64,000 nucleotides of DNA, taken from Sipunculus nudus. Taxonomy: Eukaryota; Annelida; Sipuncula; Golfingiida; Sipunculidae. The notes beneath the pieces are model-generated. The model saw only the letters and a program-made list of their open reading frames with translations. It did not search any database and was not told the DNA's origin. Every line of letters starts with the position of its first letter. Within the stretch, counting starts at the first letter, position 1. The stretch lies in assembly GCA_026874595.1 (NCBI GenBank), contig CM049314.1:52869812-52933811 (forward strand). The letters run 5' to 3'. The translations under genes were made by a program, and so were the position numbers. This document shows positions 34,491-50,751 of the stretch, one piece after another.

Positions 34491-34817
34491 TACTGGTGAC
34501 AGTTGATCCATGCTGTCAAATAGGGAAAATGCTAATCATGGGAAATTATTCGAGCCTGCTGTTATACAATAATGCACATACTGGCCATATACCATTGCTT
34601 TTTTATTCATTGAGGCCATAAAATTCACCAAATGACACATTTTAACTACACCTTTTTTTTTGCAATGAGTCAACATGCACAAAATCCATGTAAAAATAAA
34701 ACATGATATACAGAAACATGGTATGTCAAGATATTGTGCAACCTCAAATTTGGCAAATGAATGGGGCGCAAACAAATGGGGGTTTATAAATAAATAAATA
34801 AATAATTATATATTTAC

Positions 34818-34868
<51 letters not shown>

Positions 34869-35313
34869 AATACCCAGTCATGAACCAAAAGTAGAAAAAA
34901 AGCAATTCCTCTCTTCTACCCCCCCCCCCCCCCCCCCTGTTCTCCTGTTCCCTTATCATTCTGCCCCCCCCCCCCCCCCCCAAATACGGCCATTCACCCT
35001 AAAAGTCATCCACACCACTCCAAGTGAAATGCCGACACAAATCTGGCACCAAAAAGTGTTGTTTACCTATTGAAATCAGCCCTAGAATTGTAATCCAGTC
35101 TTGTTATGGTATGAAGATAGAGTGACAGTTCATGTTTCTTACCTGTCAGGAATCCGCTTCCCAAAACCAAGTTTTTCTCATAAAAACAGCCTGGAAATAA
35201 AGAATATAGTACTTGAATAAGCTGAAAAGACTTTGAACATCAGTTCAGGCACAATTTTGTGGCAGCGATCAGCCTGTATTATCACCCACATCGTAAAGAC
35301 AGGTTTTTGTGAA
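33155..35313. repeat. Macrosatellite unit 4 (2159 bp)
   Basis: Full unit. Near its right end it carries two substitutions relative to most units: actTtgaac (about 35233) and cacAatttt (about 35253). The second is shared with the ends of units 5, 9 and 10. Confidence 0.97.
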
Positions 35314-36016
35314 GATACACAATTTTATTTGCCCCCTATTTACATGAAAGCAAACTATAATGGCATGAAAGCACTATCAGAATTCAAAGTTACAGGACCC
35401 TATCACTAAAAAATAATATTTCAGAGCCCTATAACTATCCTATTATCTAGTGCGGTATACCTGACAGTGGCCACTGTGAAAAATCAAATATCATTCTGCA
35501 ATTATTCTAAACTTATCTCACTTTTCTATATGTGAGGCACTATTTACTTAGTGCTAATATGTAATACCCCTGATATGTTATTAAAGACCAAATTGTGTGG
35601 GAGACATATCTGATATATGCTCTGATTATGTCAGACTTAGAAAAAAAGCATGATTTTCAATATAGTTTTGGTGTCTGGGACTCCATCCAACCTGGACAGT
35701 CAGGTTTATAATAAAATATGCTGAAAAGTACTCTGGAAGTACAGTGTCATGGATACCTGACTCTAAGAAATTGATGAAACAAGAGTCTGTAGTGAATATT
35801 GTTGCCTGATGACTGTCTTCATTTCCAATGCCTGTATGCATGGTGTCTGGGCAAAACAGCAATTCTGAATTCAGTCACTGTTGATCTTCACCCAACATTT
35901 AGAAAATGAGTTTCTGGATCTGAAAATACATCAGATTATTTCACATTATTAATAAAAGATGAAAATATAATGATGTGTCAGTGTTATTACTGTTATAAGT
36001 ATAACTTTACATATAA

Positions 36017-36066
<50 letters not shown>

Positions 36067-36131
36067 CAAACAATATACATATGAACATATATATATTCAT
36101 ATATTTATATCTATATATATATATATAAATT

Positions 36132-36173
<42 letters not shown>

Positions 36174-36500
36174 TACTGGTGACAGTTGATCCATGCTGTC
36201 AAATAGGGAAAATGCTAATCATGGGAAATTATTCGAGCCTGCTGTTATACAATAATGCACATACTGGCCATATACCATTGCTTTTTTATTCATTGAGGCC
36301 ATAAAATTCACCAAATGACACATTTTAACTACACCTTTTTTTTTGCAATGAGTCAACATGCACAAAATCCATGTAAAAATAAAACATGATATACAGAAAC
36401 ATGGTATGTCAAGATATTGTGCAACCTCAAATTTGGCAAATGAATGGGGCGCAAACAAATGGGGGTTTATAAATAAATAAATAAATAATTATATATTTAC

Positions 36501-36545
<45 letters not shown>

Positions 36546-36984
36546 AATACCCAGTCATGAACCAAAAGTAGAAAAAAAGCAATTCCTCTCTTCTACCCCC
36601 CCCCCCCCCCTGTTCTCCTGTTCCCTTATCATTCTGCCCCCCCCCCCCCCCCAAATACGGCCATTCACCCTAAAAGTCATCCACACCACTCCAAGTGAAA
36701 TGCCGACACAAATCTGGCACCAAAAAGTGTTGTTTACCTATTGAAATCAGCCCTAGAATTGTAATCCAGTCTTGTTATGGTATGAAGATAGAGTGACAGT
36801 TCATGTTTCTTACCTGTCAGGAATCCGCTTCCCAAAACCAAGTTTTTCTCATAAAAACAGCCTGGAAATAAAGAATATAGTACTTGAATAAGCTGAAAAG
36901 ACTCTGAACATCAGTTCAGGCACAATTTTGTGGCAGCGATCAGCCTGTATTATCACCCACATCGTAAAGACAGGTTTTTGTGAA
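35314..36984. repeat. Macrosatellite short unit 5 (1671 bp)
   Basis: Lacks the 474-bp segment. The junction reads tttttgtgaag|atacac. The right end carries the cacAatttt variant (about 36924). Tracts are short, as in unit 3. Confidence 0.97.
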
Positions 36985-38161
36985 GGACACGTGGCTGTAT
37001 TTATTTTCCCTATATAACATCTATAAAACACCTGAGGTTTGGGCCTCTTTTAAATAATTTTCAAAATAAATTCTGATATTAAACTTTTTTTTACCTGAGA
37101 ATTTGTTGTTTCTTCAGTCAAACTAGACCAAGAAAAATGGGGCTTGTGTATCTCCTTTTTTAACAATCCTGGCCCGAATGCAGTGAAGCCCAAAATACCC
37201 CACCAAGCAGTCCCAAACAAGCATTTGGACAACATCTCTTTGATTGGCCATAGATTTTAAAAAAAAATGACCAATACTGTCAATTTTATTGGAAATTATG
37301 CTTAACATACTTAAAAATCAAACAATGGGGTGTTTTTGATGCTCCAGCACATGATGGCTAGAGCCAACCAGAGAAAGCCAGACCATTTACTACTCTCCTT
37401 CAGGTTCAGGGCTTGGTGACCCCAGGTCATGTAAACAAATAGGACCACGTGACCTTAAGATACACAATTTTATTTGCCCCCTATTTACATGAAAGCAAAC
37501 TATAATGGCATGAAAGCACTATCAGAATTCAAAGTTACAGGACCCTATCACTAAAAAATAATATTTCAGAGCCCTATAACTATCCTATTATCTAGTGCGG
37601 TATACCTGACAGTGGCCACTGTGAAAAATCAAATATCATTCTGCAATTATTCTAAACTTATCTCACTTTTCTATATGTGAGGCACTATTTACTTAGTGCT
37701 AATATGTAATACCCCTGATATGTTATTAAAGACCAAATTGTGTGGGAGACATATCTGATATATGCTCTGATTATGTCAGACTTAGAAAAAAAGCATGATT
37801 TTCAATATAGTTTTGGTGTCTGGGACTCCATCCAACCTGGACAGTCAGGTTTATAATAAAATATGCTGAAAAGTACTCTGGAAGTACAGTGTCATGGATA
37901 CCTGACTCTAAGAAATTGATGAAACAAGAGTCTGTAGTGAATATTGTTGCCTGATGACTGTCTTCATTTCCAATGCCTGTATGCATGGTGTCTGGGCAAA
38001 ACAGCAATTCTGAATTCAGTCACTGTTGATCTTCACCCAACATTTAGAAAATGAGTTTCTGGATCTGAAAATACATCAGATTATTTCACATTATTAATAA
38101 AAGATGAAAATATAATGATGTGTCAGTGTTATTACTGTTATAAGTATAACTTTACATATAA

Positions 38162-38213
<52 letters not shown>

Positions 38214-38278
38214 CAAACAATATACATATGAACATATATATATTCATATATTTATATCTATATATATATATATAAATT

Positions 38279-38320
<42 letters not shown>

Positions 38321-38647
38321 TACTGGTGACAGTTGATCCATGCTGTCAAATAGGGAAAATGCTAATCATGGGAAATTATTCGAGCCTGCTGTTATACAAT
38401 AATGCACATACTGGCCATATACCATTGCTTTTTTATTCATTGAGGCCATAAAATTCACCAAATGACACATTTTAACTACACCTTTTTTTTTGCAATGAGT
38501 CAACATGCACAAAATCCATGTAAAAATAAAACATGATATACAGAAACATGGTATGTCAAGATATTGTGCAACCTCAAATTTGGCAAATGAATGGGGCGCA
38601 AACAAATGGGGGTTTATAAATAAATAAATAAATAATTATATATTTAC

Positions 38648-38698
<51 letters not shown>

Positions 38699-39139
38699 AA
38701 TACCCAGTCATGAACCAAAAGTAGAAAAAAAGCAATTCCTCTCTTCTACCCCCCCCCCCCCCCCTGTTCTCCTGTTCCCTTATCATTCTGCCCCCCCCCC
38801 CCCCCCCAAATACGGCCATTCACCCTAAAAGTCATCCACACCACTCCAAGTGAAATGCCGACACAAATCTGGCACCAAAAAGTGTTGTTTACCTATTGAA
38901 ATCAGCCCTAGAATTGTAATCCAGTCTTGTTATGGTATGAAGATAGAGTGACAGTTCATGTTTCTTACCTGTCAGGAATCCGCTTCCCAAAACCAAGTTT
39001 TTCTCATAAAAACAGCCTGGAAATAAAGAATATAGTACTTGAATAAGCTGAAAAGACTCTGAACATCAGTTCAGGCACAGTTTTGTGGCAGCGATCAGCC
39101 TGTATTATCACCCACATCGTAAAGACAGGTTTTTGTGAA
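36985..39139. repeat. Macrosatellite unit 6 (2155 bp)
   Basis: Full unit with the common G allele at its right end. Confidence 0.97.
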
Positions 39140-40316
39140 GGACACGTGGCTGTATTTATTTTCCCTATATAACATCTATAAAACACCTGAGGTTTGGGCC
39201 TCTTTTAAATAATTTTCAAAATAAATTCTGATATTAAACTTTTTTTTACCTGAGAATTTGTTGTTTCTTCAGTCAAACTAGACCAAGAAAAATGGGGCTT
39301 GTGTATCTCCTTTTTTAACAATCCTGGCCCGAATGCAGTGAAGCCCAAAATACCCCACCAAGCAGTCCCAAACAAGCATTTGGACAACATCTCTTTGATT
39401 GGCCATAGATTTTAAAAAAAAATGACCAATACTGTCAATTTTATTGGAAATTATGCTTAACATACTTAAAAATCAAACAATGGGGTGTTTTTGATGCTCC
39501 AGCACATGATGGCTAGAGCCAACCAGAGAAAGCCAGACCATTTACTACTCTCCTTCAGGTTCAGGGCTTGGTGACCCCAGGTCATGTAAACAAATAGGAC
39601 CACGTGACCTTAAGATACACAATTTTATTTGCCCCCTATTTACATGAAAGCAAACTATAATGGCATGAAAGCACTATCAGAATTCAAAGTTACAGGACCC
39701 TATCACTAAAAAATAATATTTCAGAGCCCTATAACTATCCTATTATCTAGTGCGGTATACCTGACAGTGGCCACTGTGAAAAATCAAATATCATTCTGCA
39801 ATTATTCTAAACTTATCTCACTTTTCTATATGTGAGGCACTATTTACTTAGTGCTAATATGTAATACCCCTGATATGTTATTAAAGACCAAATTGTGTGG
39901 GAGACATATCTGATATATGCTCTGATTATGTCAGACTTAGAAAAAAAGCATGATTTTCAATATAGTTTTGGTGTCTGGGACTCCATCCAACCTGGACAGT
40001 CAGGTTTATAATAAAATATGCTGAAAAGTACTCTGGAAGTACAGTGTCATGGATACCTGACTCTAAGAAATTGATGAAACAAGAGTCTGTAGTGAATATT
40101 GTTGCCTGATGACTGTCTTCATTTCCAATGCCTGTATGCATGGTGTCTGGGCAAAACAGCAATTCTGAATTCAGTCACTGTTGATCTTCACCCAACATTT
40201 AGAAAATGAGTTTCTGGATCTGAAAATACATCAGATTATTTCACATTATTAATAAAAGATGAAAATATAATGATGTGTCAGTGTTATTACTGTTATAAGT
40301 ATAACTTTACATATAA

Positions 40317-40364
<48 letters not shown>

Positions 40365-40429
40365 CAAACAATATACATATGAACATATATATATTCATAT
40401 ATTTATATCTATATATATATATATAAATT

Positions 40430-40471
<42 letters not shown>

Positions 40472-40798
40472 TACTGGTGACAGTTGATCCATGCTGTCAA
40501 ATAGGGAAAATGCTAATCATGGGAAATTATTCGAGCCTGCTGTTATACAATAATGCACATACTGGCCATATACCATTGCTTTTTTATTCATTGAGGCCAT
40601 AAAATTCACCAAATGACACATTTTAACTACACCTTTTTTTTTGCAATGAGTCAACATGCACAAAATCCATGTAAAAATAAAACATGATATACAGAAACAT
40701 GGTATGTCAAGATATTGTGCAACCTCAAATTTGGCAAATGAATGGGGCGCAAACAAATGGGGGTTTATAAATAAATAAATAAATAATTATATATTTAC

Positions 40799-40847
<49 letters not shown>

Positions 40848-41289
40848 AATACCCAGTCATGAACCAAAAGTAGAAAAAAAGCAATTCCTCTCTTCTACCC
40901 CCCCCCCCCCCCCTGTTCTCCTGTTCCCTTATCATTCTGCCCCCCCCCCCCCCCCCCAAATACGGCCATTCACCCTAAAAGTCATCCACACCACTCCAAG
41001 TGAAATGCCGACACAAATCTGGCACCAAAAAGTGTTGTTTACCTATTGAAATCAGCCCTAGAATTGTAATCCAGTCTTGTTATGGTATGAAGATAGAGTG
41101 ACAGTTCATGTTTCTTACCTGTCAGGAATCCGCTTCCCAAAACCAAGTTTTTCTCATAAAAACAGCCTGGAAATAAAGAATATAGTACTTGAATAAGCTG
41201 AAAAGACTCTGAACATCAGTTCAGGCACAGTTTTGTGGCAGCGATCAGCCTGTATTATCACCCACATCGTAAAGACAGGTTTTTGTGAA
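39140..41289. repeat. Macrosatellite unit 7 (2150 bp)
   Basis: Full unit with a shortened (TA)n tract. The altered lengths open a spurious plus-strand frame through the TA and CA tracts (40270-40602). Confidence 0.97.
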
Positions 41290-42466
41290 GGACACGTGGC
41301 TGTATTTATTTTCCCTATATAACATCTATAAAACACCTGAGGTTTGGGCCTCTTTTAAATAATTTTCAAAATAAATTCTGATATTAAACTTTTTTTTACC
41401 TGAGAATTTGTTGTTTCTTCAGTCAAACTAGACCAAGAAAAATGGGGCTTGTGTATCTCCTTTTTTAACAATCCTGGCCCGAATGCAGTGAAGCCCAAAA
41501 TACCCCACCAAGCAGTCCCAAACAAGCATTTGGACAACATCTCTTTGATTGGCCATAGATTTTAAAAAAAAATGACCAATACTGTCAATTTTATTGGAAA
41601 TTATGCTTAACATACTTAAAAATCAAACAATGGGGTGTTTTTGATGCTCCAGCACATGATGGCTAGAGCCAACCAGAGAAAGCCAGACCATTTACTACTC
41701 TCCTTCAGGTTCAGGGCTTGGTGACCCCAGGTCATGTAAACAAATAGGACCACGTGACCTTAAGATACACAATTTTATTTGCCCCCTATTTACATGAAAG
41801 CAAACTATAATGGCATGAAAGCACTATCAGAATTCAAAGTTACAGGACCCTATCACTAAAAAATAATATTTCAGAGCCCTATAACTATCCTATTATCTAG
41901 TGCGGTATACCTGACAGTGGCCACTGTGAAAAATCAAATATCATTCTGCAATTATTCTAAACTTATCTCACTTTTCTATATGTGAGGCACTATTTACTTA
42001 GTGCTAATATGTAATACCCCTGATATGTTATTAAAGACCAAATTGTGTGGGAGACATATCTGATATATGCTCTGATTATGTCAGACTTAGAAAAAAAGCA
42101 TGATTTTCAATATAGTTTTGGTGTCTGGGACTCCATCCAACCTGGACAGTCAGGTTTATAATAAAATATGCTGAAAAGTACTCTGGAAGTACAGTGTCAT
42201 GGATACCTGACTCTAAGAAATTGATGAAACAAGAGTCTGTAGTGAATATTGTTGCCTGATGACTGTCTTCATTTCCAATGCCTGTATGCATGGTGTCTGG
42301 GCAAAACAGCAATTCTGAATTCAGTCACTGTTGATCTTCACCCAACATTTAGAAAATGAGTTTCTGGATCTGAAAATACATCAGATTATTTCACATTATT
42401 AATAAAAGATGAAAATATAATGATGTGTCAGTGTTATTACTGTTATAAGTATAACTTTACATATAA

Positions 42467-42516
<50 letters not shown>

Positions 42517-42581
42517 CAAACAATATACATATGAACATATATATATTCATATATTTATATCTATATATATATATATAAATT

Positions 42582-42625
<44 letters not shown>

Positions 42626-42952
42626 TACTGGTGACAGTTGATCCATGCTGTCAAATAGGGAAAATGCTAATCATGGGAAATTATTCGAGCCTGCTGTTAT
42701 ACAATAATGCACATACTGGCCATATACCATTGCTTTTTTATTCATTGAGGCCATAAAATTCACCAAATGACACATTTTAACTACACCTTTTTTTTTGCAA
42801 TGAGTCAACATGCACAAAATCCATGTAAAAATAAAACATGATATACAGAAACATGGTATGTCAAGATATTGTGCAACCTCAAATTTGGCAAATGAATGGG
42901 GCGCAAACAAATGGGGGTTTATAAATAAATAAATAAATAATTATATATTTAC

Positions 42953-43003
<51 letters not shown>

Positions 43004-43449
43004 AATACCCAGTCATGAACCAAAAGTAGAAAAAAAGCAATTCCTCTCTTCTACCCCCCCCCCCCCCCCCCCTGTTCTCCTGTTCCCTTATCATTCTGCC
43101 CCCCCCCCCCCCCCCCCAAATACGGCCATTCACCCTAAAAGTCATCCACACCACTCCAAGTGAAATGCCGACACAAATCTGGCACCAAAAAGTGTTGTTT
43201 ACCTATTGAAATCAGCCCTAGAATTGTAATCCAGTCTTGTTATGGTATGAAGATAGAGTGACAGTTCATGTTTCTTACCTGTCAGGAATCCGCTTCCCAA
43301 AACCAAGTTTTTCTCATAAAAACAGCCTGGAAATAAAGAATATAGTACTTGAATAAGCTGAAAAGACTCTGAACATCAGTTCAGGCACAGTTTTGTGGCA
43401 GCGATCAGCCTGTATTATCACCCACATCGTAAAGACAGGTTTTTGTGAA
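41290..43449. repeat. Macrosatellite unit 8 (2160 bp)
   Basis: Full unit with longer poly-C tracts. Confidence 0.97.
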
Positions 43450-44627
43450 GGACACGTGGCTGTATTTATTTTCCCTATATAACATCTATAAAACACCTGA
43501 GGTTTGGGCCTCTTTTAAATAATTTTCAAAATAAATTCTGATATTAAACTTTTTTTTACCTGAGAATTTGTTGTTTCTTCAGTCAAACTAGACCAAGAAA
43601 AATGGGGCTTGTGTATCTCCTTTTTTAACAATCCTGGCCCGAATGCAGTGAAGCCCAAAATACCCCACCAAGCAGTCCCAAACAAGCATTTGGACAACAT
43701 CTCTTTGATTGGCCATAGATTTTAAAAAAAAAATGACCAATACTGTCAATTTTATTGGAAATTATGCTTAACATACTTAAAAATCAAACAATGGGGTGTT
43801 TTTGATGCTCCAGCACATGATGGCTAGAGCCAACCAGAGAAAGCCAGACCATTTACTACTCTCCTTCAGGTTCAGGGCTTGGTGACCCCAGGTCATGTAA
43901 ACAAATAGGACCACGTGACCTTAAGATACACAATTTTATTTGCCCCCTATTTACATGAAAGCAAACTATAATGGCATGAAAGCACTATCAGAATTCAAAG
44001 TTACAGGACCCTATCACTAAAAAATAATATTTCAGAGCCCTATAACTATCCTATTATCTAGTGCGGTATACCTGACAGTGGCCACTGTGAAAAATCAAAT
44101 ATCATTCTGCAATTATTCTAAACTTATCTCACTTTTCTATATGTGAGGCACTATTTACTTAGTGCTAATATGTAATACCCCTGATATGTTATTAAAGACC
44201 AAATTGTGTGGGAGACATATCTGATATATGCTCTGATTATGTCAGACTTAGAAAAAAAGCATGATTTTCAATATAGTTTTGGTGTCTGGGACTCCATCCA
44301 ACCTGGACAGTCAGGTTTATAATAAAATATGCTGAAAAGTACTCTGGAAGTACAGTGTCATGGATACCTGACTCTAAGAAATTGATGAAACAAGAGTCTG
44401 TAGTGAATATTGTTGCCTGATGACTGTCTTCATTTCCAATGCCTGTATGCATGGTGTCTGGGCAAAACAGCAATTCTGAATTCAGTCACTGTTGATCTTC
44501 ACCCAACATTTAGAAAATGAGTTTCTGGATCTGAAAATACATCAGATTATTTCACATTATTAATAAAAGATGAAAATATAATGATGTGTCAGTGTTATTA
44601 CTGTTATAAGTATAACTTTACATATAA

Positions 44628-44677
<50 letters not shown>

Positions 44678-44742
44678 CAAACAATATACATATGAACATA
44701 TATATATTCATATATTTATATCTATATATATATATATAAATT

Positions 44743-44784
<42 letters not shown>

Positions 44785-45111
44785 TACTGGTGACAGTTGA
44801 TCCATGCTGTCAAATAGGGAAAATGCTAATCATGGGAAATTATTCGAGCCTGCTGTTATACAATAATGCACATACTGGCCATATACCATTGCTTTTTTAT
44901 TCATTGAGGCCATAAAATTCACCAAATGACACATTTTAACTACACCTTTTTTTTTGCAATGAGTCAACATGCACAAAATCCATGTAAAAATAAAACATGA
45001 TATACAGAAACATGGTATGTCAAGATATTGTGCAACCTCAAATTTGGCAAATGAATGGGGCGCAAACAAATGGGGGTTTATAAATAAATAAATAAATAAT
45101 TATATATTTAC

Positions 45112-45158
<47 letters not shown>

Positions 45159-45602
45159 AATACCCAGTCATGAACCAAAAGTAGAAAAAAAGCAATTCCT
45201 CTCTTCTACCCCCCCCCCCCCCCCCCTGTTCTCCTGTTCCCTTATCATTCTGCCCCCCCCCCCCCCCCCCAAATACGGCCATTCACCCTAAAAGTCATCC
45301 ACACCACTCCAAGTGAAATGCCGACACAAATCTGGCACCAAAAAGTGTTGTTTACCTATTGAAATCAGCCCTAGAATTGTAATCCAGTCTTGTTATGGTA
45401 TGAAGATAGAGTGACAGTTCATGTTTCTTACCTGTCAGGAATCCGCTTCCCAAAACCAAGTTTTTCTCATAAAAACAGCCTGGAAATAAAGAATATAGTA
45501 CTTGAATAAGCTGAAAAGACTCTGAACATCAGTTCAGGCACAATTTTGTGGCAGCGATCAGCCTGTATTATCACCCACATCGTAAAGACAGGTTTTTGTG
45601 AA
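43450..45602. repeat. Macrosatellite unit 9 (2153 bp)
   Basis: Full unit with one extra A in an A-run near 43725. The right end carries the cacAatttt variant (about 45542), as in unit 4. Confidence 0.97.
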
Positions 45603-46305
45603 GATACACAATTTTATTTGCCCCCTATTTACATGAAAGCAAACTATAATGGCATGAAAGCACTATCAGAATTCAAAGTTACAGGACCCTATCACTAAAA
45701 AATAATATTTCAGAGCCCTATAACTATCCTATTATCTAGTGCGGTATACCTGACAGTGGCCACTGTGAAAAATCAAATATCATTCTGCAATTATTCTAAA
45801 CTTATCTCACTTTTCTATATGTGAGGCACTATTTACTTAGTGCTAATATGTAATACCCCTGATATGTTATTAAAGACCAAATTGTGTGGGAGACATATCT
45901 GATATATGCTCTGATTATGTCAGACTTAGAAAAAAAGCATGATTTTCAATATAGTTTTGGTGTCTGGGACTCCATCCAACCTGGACAGTCAGGTTTATAA
46001 TAAAATATGCTGAAAAGTACTCTGGAAGTACAGTGTCATGGATACCTGACTCTAAGAAATTGATGAAACAAGAGTCTGTAGTGAATATTGTTGCCTGATG
46101 ACTGTCTTCATTTCCAATGCCTGTATGCATGGTGTCTGGGCAAAACAGCAATTCTGAATTCAGTCACTGTTGATCTTCACCCAACATTTAGAAAATGAGT
46201 TTCTGGATCTGAAAATACATCAGATTATTTCACATTATTAATAAAAGATGAAAATATAATGATGTGTCAGTGTTATTACTGTTATAAGTATAACTTTACA
46301 TATAA

Positions 46306-46355
<50 letters not shown>

Positions 46356-46420
46356 CAAACAATATACATATGAACATATATATATTCATATATTTATATC
46401 TATATATATATATATAAATT

Positions 46421-46462
<42 letters not shown>

Positions 46463-46789
46463 TACTGGTGACAGTTGATCCATGCTGTCAAATAGGGAAA
46501 ATGCTAATCATGGGAAATTATTCGAGCCTGCTGTTATACAATAATGCACATACTGGCCATATACCATTGCTTTTTTATTCATTGAGGCCATAAAATTCAC
46601 CAAATGACACATTTTAACTACACCTTTTTTTTTGCAATGAGTCAACATGCACAAAATCCATGTAAAAATAAAACATGATATACAGAAACATGGTATGTCA
46701 AGATATTGTGCAACCTCAAATTTGGCAAATGAATGGGGCGCAAACAAATGGGGGTTTATAAATAAATAAATAAATAATTATATATTTAC

Positions 46790-46834
<45 letters not shown>

Positions 46835-47255
46835 AATACCCAGTCATGAACCAAAAGTAGAAAAAAAGCAATTCCTCTCTTCTACCCCCCCCCCCCCCCT
46901 GTTCTCCTGTTCCCTTATCATTCTGCCCCCCCCCCCCCCCAAATACGGCCATTCACCCTAAAAGTCATCCACACCACTCCAAGTGAAATGCCGACACAAA
47001 TCTGGCACCAAAAAGTGTTGTTTACCTATTGAAATCAGCCCTAGAATTGTAATCCAGTCTTGTTATGGTATGAAGATAGAGTGACAGTTCATGTTTCTTA
47101 CCTGTCAGGAATCCGCTTCCCAAAACCAAGTTTTTCTCATAAAAACAGCCTGGAAATAAAGAATATAGTACTTGAATAAGCTGAAAAGACTCTGAACATC
47201 AGTTCAGGCACAATTTTGTGGCAGCGATCAGCCTGTATTATCAGGTTTTTGTGAA
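45603..47255. repeat. Macrosatellite short unit 10 (1653 bp)
   Basis: Lacks the 474 bp with the same gtgaag|atacac junction as unit 5. The right end has the cacAatttt variant (about 47212). A further 17-bp deletion near 47243 (tattatca|ggttttt) falls between a 'ca' repeat. Confidence 0.97.
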
Positions 47256-48432
47256 GGACACGTGGCTGTATTTATTTTCCCTATATAACATCTATAAAAC
47301 ACCTGAGGTTTGGGCCTCTTTTAAATAATTTTCAAAATAAATTCTGATATTAAACTTTTTTTTACCTGAGAATTTGTTGTTTCTTCAGTCAAACTAGACC
47401 AAGAAAAATGGGGCTTGTGTATCTCCTTTTTTAACAATCCTGGCCCGAATGCAGTGAAGCCCAAAATACCCCACCAAGCAGTCCCAAACAAGCATTTGGA
47501 CAACATCTCTTTGATTGGCCATAGATTTTAAAAAAAAATGACCAATACTGTCAATTTTATTGGAAATTATGCTTAACATACTTAAAAATCAAACAATGGG
47601 GTGTTTTTGATGCTCCAGCACATGATGGCTAGAGCCAACCAGAGAAAGCCAGACCATTTACTACTCTCCTTCAGGTTCAGGGCTTGGTGACCCCAGGTCA
47701 TGTAAACAAATAGGACCACGTGACCTTAAGATACACAATTTTATTTGCCCCCTATTTACATGAAAGCAAACTATAATGGCATGAAAGCACTATCAGAATT
47801 CAAAGTTACAGGACCCTATCACTAAAAAATAATATTTCAGAGCCCTATAACTATCCTATTATCTAGTGCGGTATACCTGACAGTGGCCACTGTGAAAAAT
47901 CAAATATCATTCTGCAATTATTCTAAACTTATCTCACTTTTCTATATGTGAGGCACTATTTACTTAGTGCTAATATGTAATACCCCTGATATGTTATTAA
48001 AGACCAAATTGTGTGGGAGACATATCTGATATATGCTCTGATTATGTCAGACTTAGAAAAAAAGCATGATTTTCAATATAGTTTTGGTGTCTGGGACTCC
48101 ATCCAACCTGGACAGTCAGGTTTATAATAAAATATGCTGAAAAGTACTCTGGAAGTACAGTGTCATGGATACCTGACTCTAAGAAATTGATGAAACAAGA
48201 GTCTGTAGTGAATATTGTTGCCTGATGACTGTCTTCATTTCCAATGCCTGTATGCATGGTGTCTGGGCAAAACAGCAATTCTGAATTCAGTCACTGTTGA
48301 TCTTCACCCAACATTTAGAAAATGAGTTTCTGGATCTGAAAATACATCAGATTATTTCACATTATTAATAAAAGATGAAAATATAATGATGTGTCAGTGT
48401 TATTACTGTTATAAGTATAACTTTACATATAA

Positions 48433-48482
<50 letters not shown>

Positions 48483-48547
48483 CAAACAATATACATATGA
48501 ACATATATATATTCATATATTTATATCTATATATATATATATAAATT

Positions 48548-48593
<46 letters not shown>

Positions 48594-48920
48594 TACTGGT
48601 GACAGTTGATCCATGCTGTCAAATAGGGAAAATGCTAATCATGGGAAATTATTCGAGCCTGCTGTTATACAATAATGCACATACTGGCCATATACCATTG
48701 CTTTTTTATTCATTGAGGCCATAAAATTCACCAAATGACACATTTTAACTACACCTTTTTTTTTGCAATGAGTCAACATGCACAAAATCCATGTAAAAAT
48801 AAAACATGATATACAGAAACATGGTATGTCAAGATATTGTGCAACCTCAAATTTGGCAAATGAATGGGGCGCAAACAAATGGGGGTTTATAAATAAATAA
48901 ATAAATAATTATATATTTAC

Positions 48921-48973
<53 letters not shown>

Positions 48974-49415
48974 AATACCCAGTCATGAACCAAAAGTAGA
49001 AAAAAAGCAATTCCTCTCTTCTACCCCCCCCCCCCCCCCTGTTCTCCTGTTCCCTTATCATTCTGCCCCCCCCCCCCCCCCCCAAATACGGCCATTCACC
49101 CTAAAAGTCATCCACACCACTCCAAGTGAAATGCCGACACAAATCTGGCACCAAAAAGTGTTGTTTACCTATTGAAATCAGCCCTAGAATTGTAATCCAG
49201 TCTTGTTATGGTATGAAGATAGAGTGACAGTTCATGTTTCTTACCTGTCAGGAATCCGCTTCCCAAAACCAAGTTTTTCTCATAAAAACAGCCTGGAAAT
49301 AAAGAATATAGTACTTGAATAAGCTGAAAAGACTCTGAACATCAGTTCAGGCACAGTTTTGTGGCAGCGATCAGCCTGTATTATCACCCACATCGTAAAG
49401 ACAGGTTTTTGTGAA
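47256..49415. repeat. Macrosatellite unit 11 (2160 bp)
   Basis: Full unit with common alleles. Confidence 0.97.
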
Positions 49416-50592
49416 GGACACGTGGCTGTATTTATTTTCCCTATATAACATCTATAAAACACCTGAGGTTTGGGCCTCTTTTAAATAATTTTCAAAATAA
49501 ATTCTGATATTAAACTTTTTTTTACCTGAGAATTTGTTGTTTCTTCAGTCAAACTAGACCAAGAAAAATGGGGCTTGTGTATCTCCTTTTTTAACAATCC
49601 TGGCCCGAATGCAGTGAAGCCCAAAATACCCCACCAAGCAGTCCCAAACAAGCATTTGGACAACATCTCTTTGATTGGCCATAGATTTTAAAAAAAAATG
49701 ACCAATACTGTCAATTTTATTGGAAATTATGCTTAACATACTTAAAAATCAAACAATGGGGTGTTTTTGATGCTCCAGCACATGATGGCTAGAGCCAACC
49801 AGAGAAAGCCAGACCATTTACTACTCTCCTTCAGGTTCAGGGCTTGGTGACCCCAGGTCATGTAAACAAATAGGACCACGTGACCTTAAGATACACAATT
49901 TTATTTGCCCCCTATTTACATGAAAGCAAACTATAATGGCATGAAAGCACTATCAGAATTCAAAGTTACAGGACCCTATCACTAAAAAATAATATTTCAG
50001 AGCCCTATAACTATCCTATTATCTAGTGCGGTATACCTGACAGTGGCCACTGTGAAAAATCAAATATCATTCTGCAATTATTCTAAACTTATCTCACTTT
50101 TCTATATGTGAGGCACTATTTACTTAGTGCTAATATGTAATACCCCTGATATGTTATTAAAGACCAAATTGTGTGGGAGACATATCTGATATATGCTCTG
50201 ATTATGTCAGACTTAGAAAAAAAGCATGATTTTCAATATAGTTTTGGTGTCTGGGACTCCATCCAACCTGGACAGTCAGGTTTATAATAAAATATGCTGA
50301 AAAGTACTCTGGAAGTACAGTGTCATGGATACCTGACTCTAAGAAATTGATGAAACAAGAGTCTGTAGTGAATATTGTTGCCTGATGACTGTCTTCATTT
50401 CCAATGCCTGTATGCATGGTGTCTGGGCAAAACAGCAATTCTGAATTCAGTCACTGTTGATCTTCACCCAACATTTAGAAAATGAGTTTCTGGATCTGAA
50501 AATACATCAGATTATTTCACATTATTAATAAAAGATGAAAATATAATGATGTGTCAGTGTTATTACTGTTATAAGTATAACTTTACATATAA

Positions 50593-50642
<50 letters not shown>

Positions 50643-50707
50643 CAAACAATATACATATGAACATATATATATTCATATATTTATATCTATATATATATAT
50701 ATAAATT

Positions 50708-50751
<44 letters not shown>
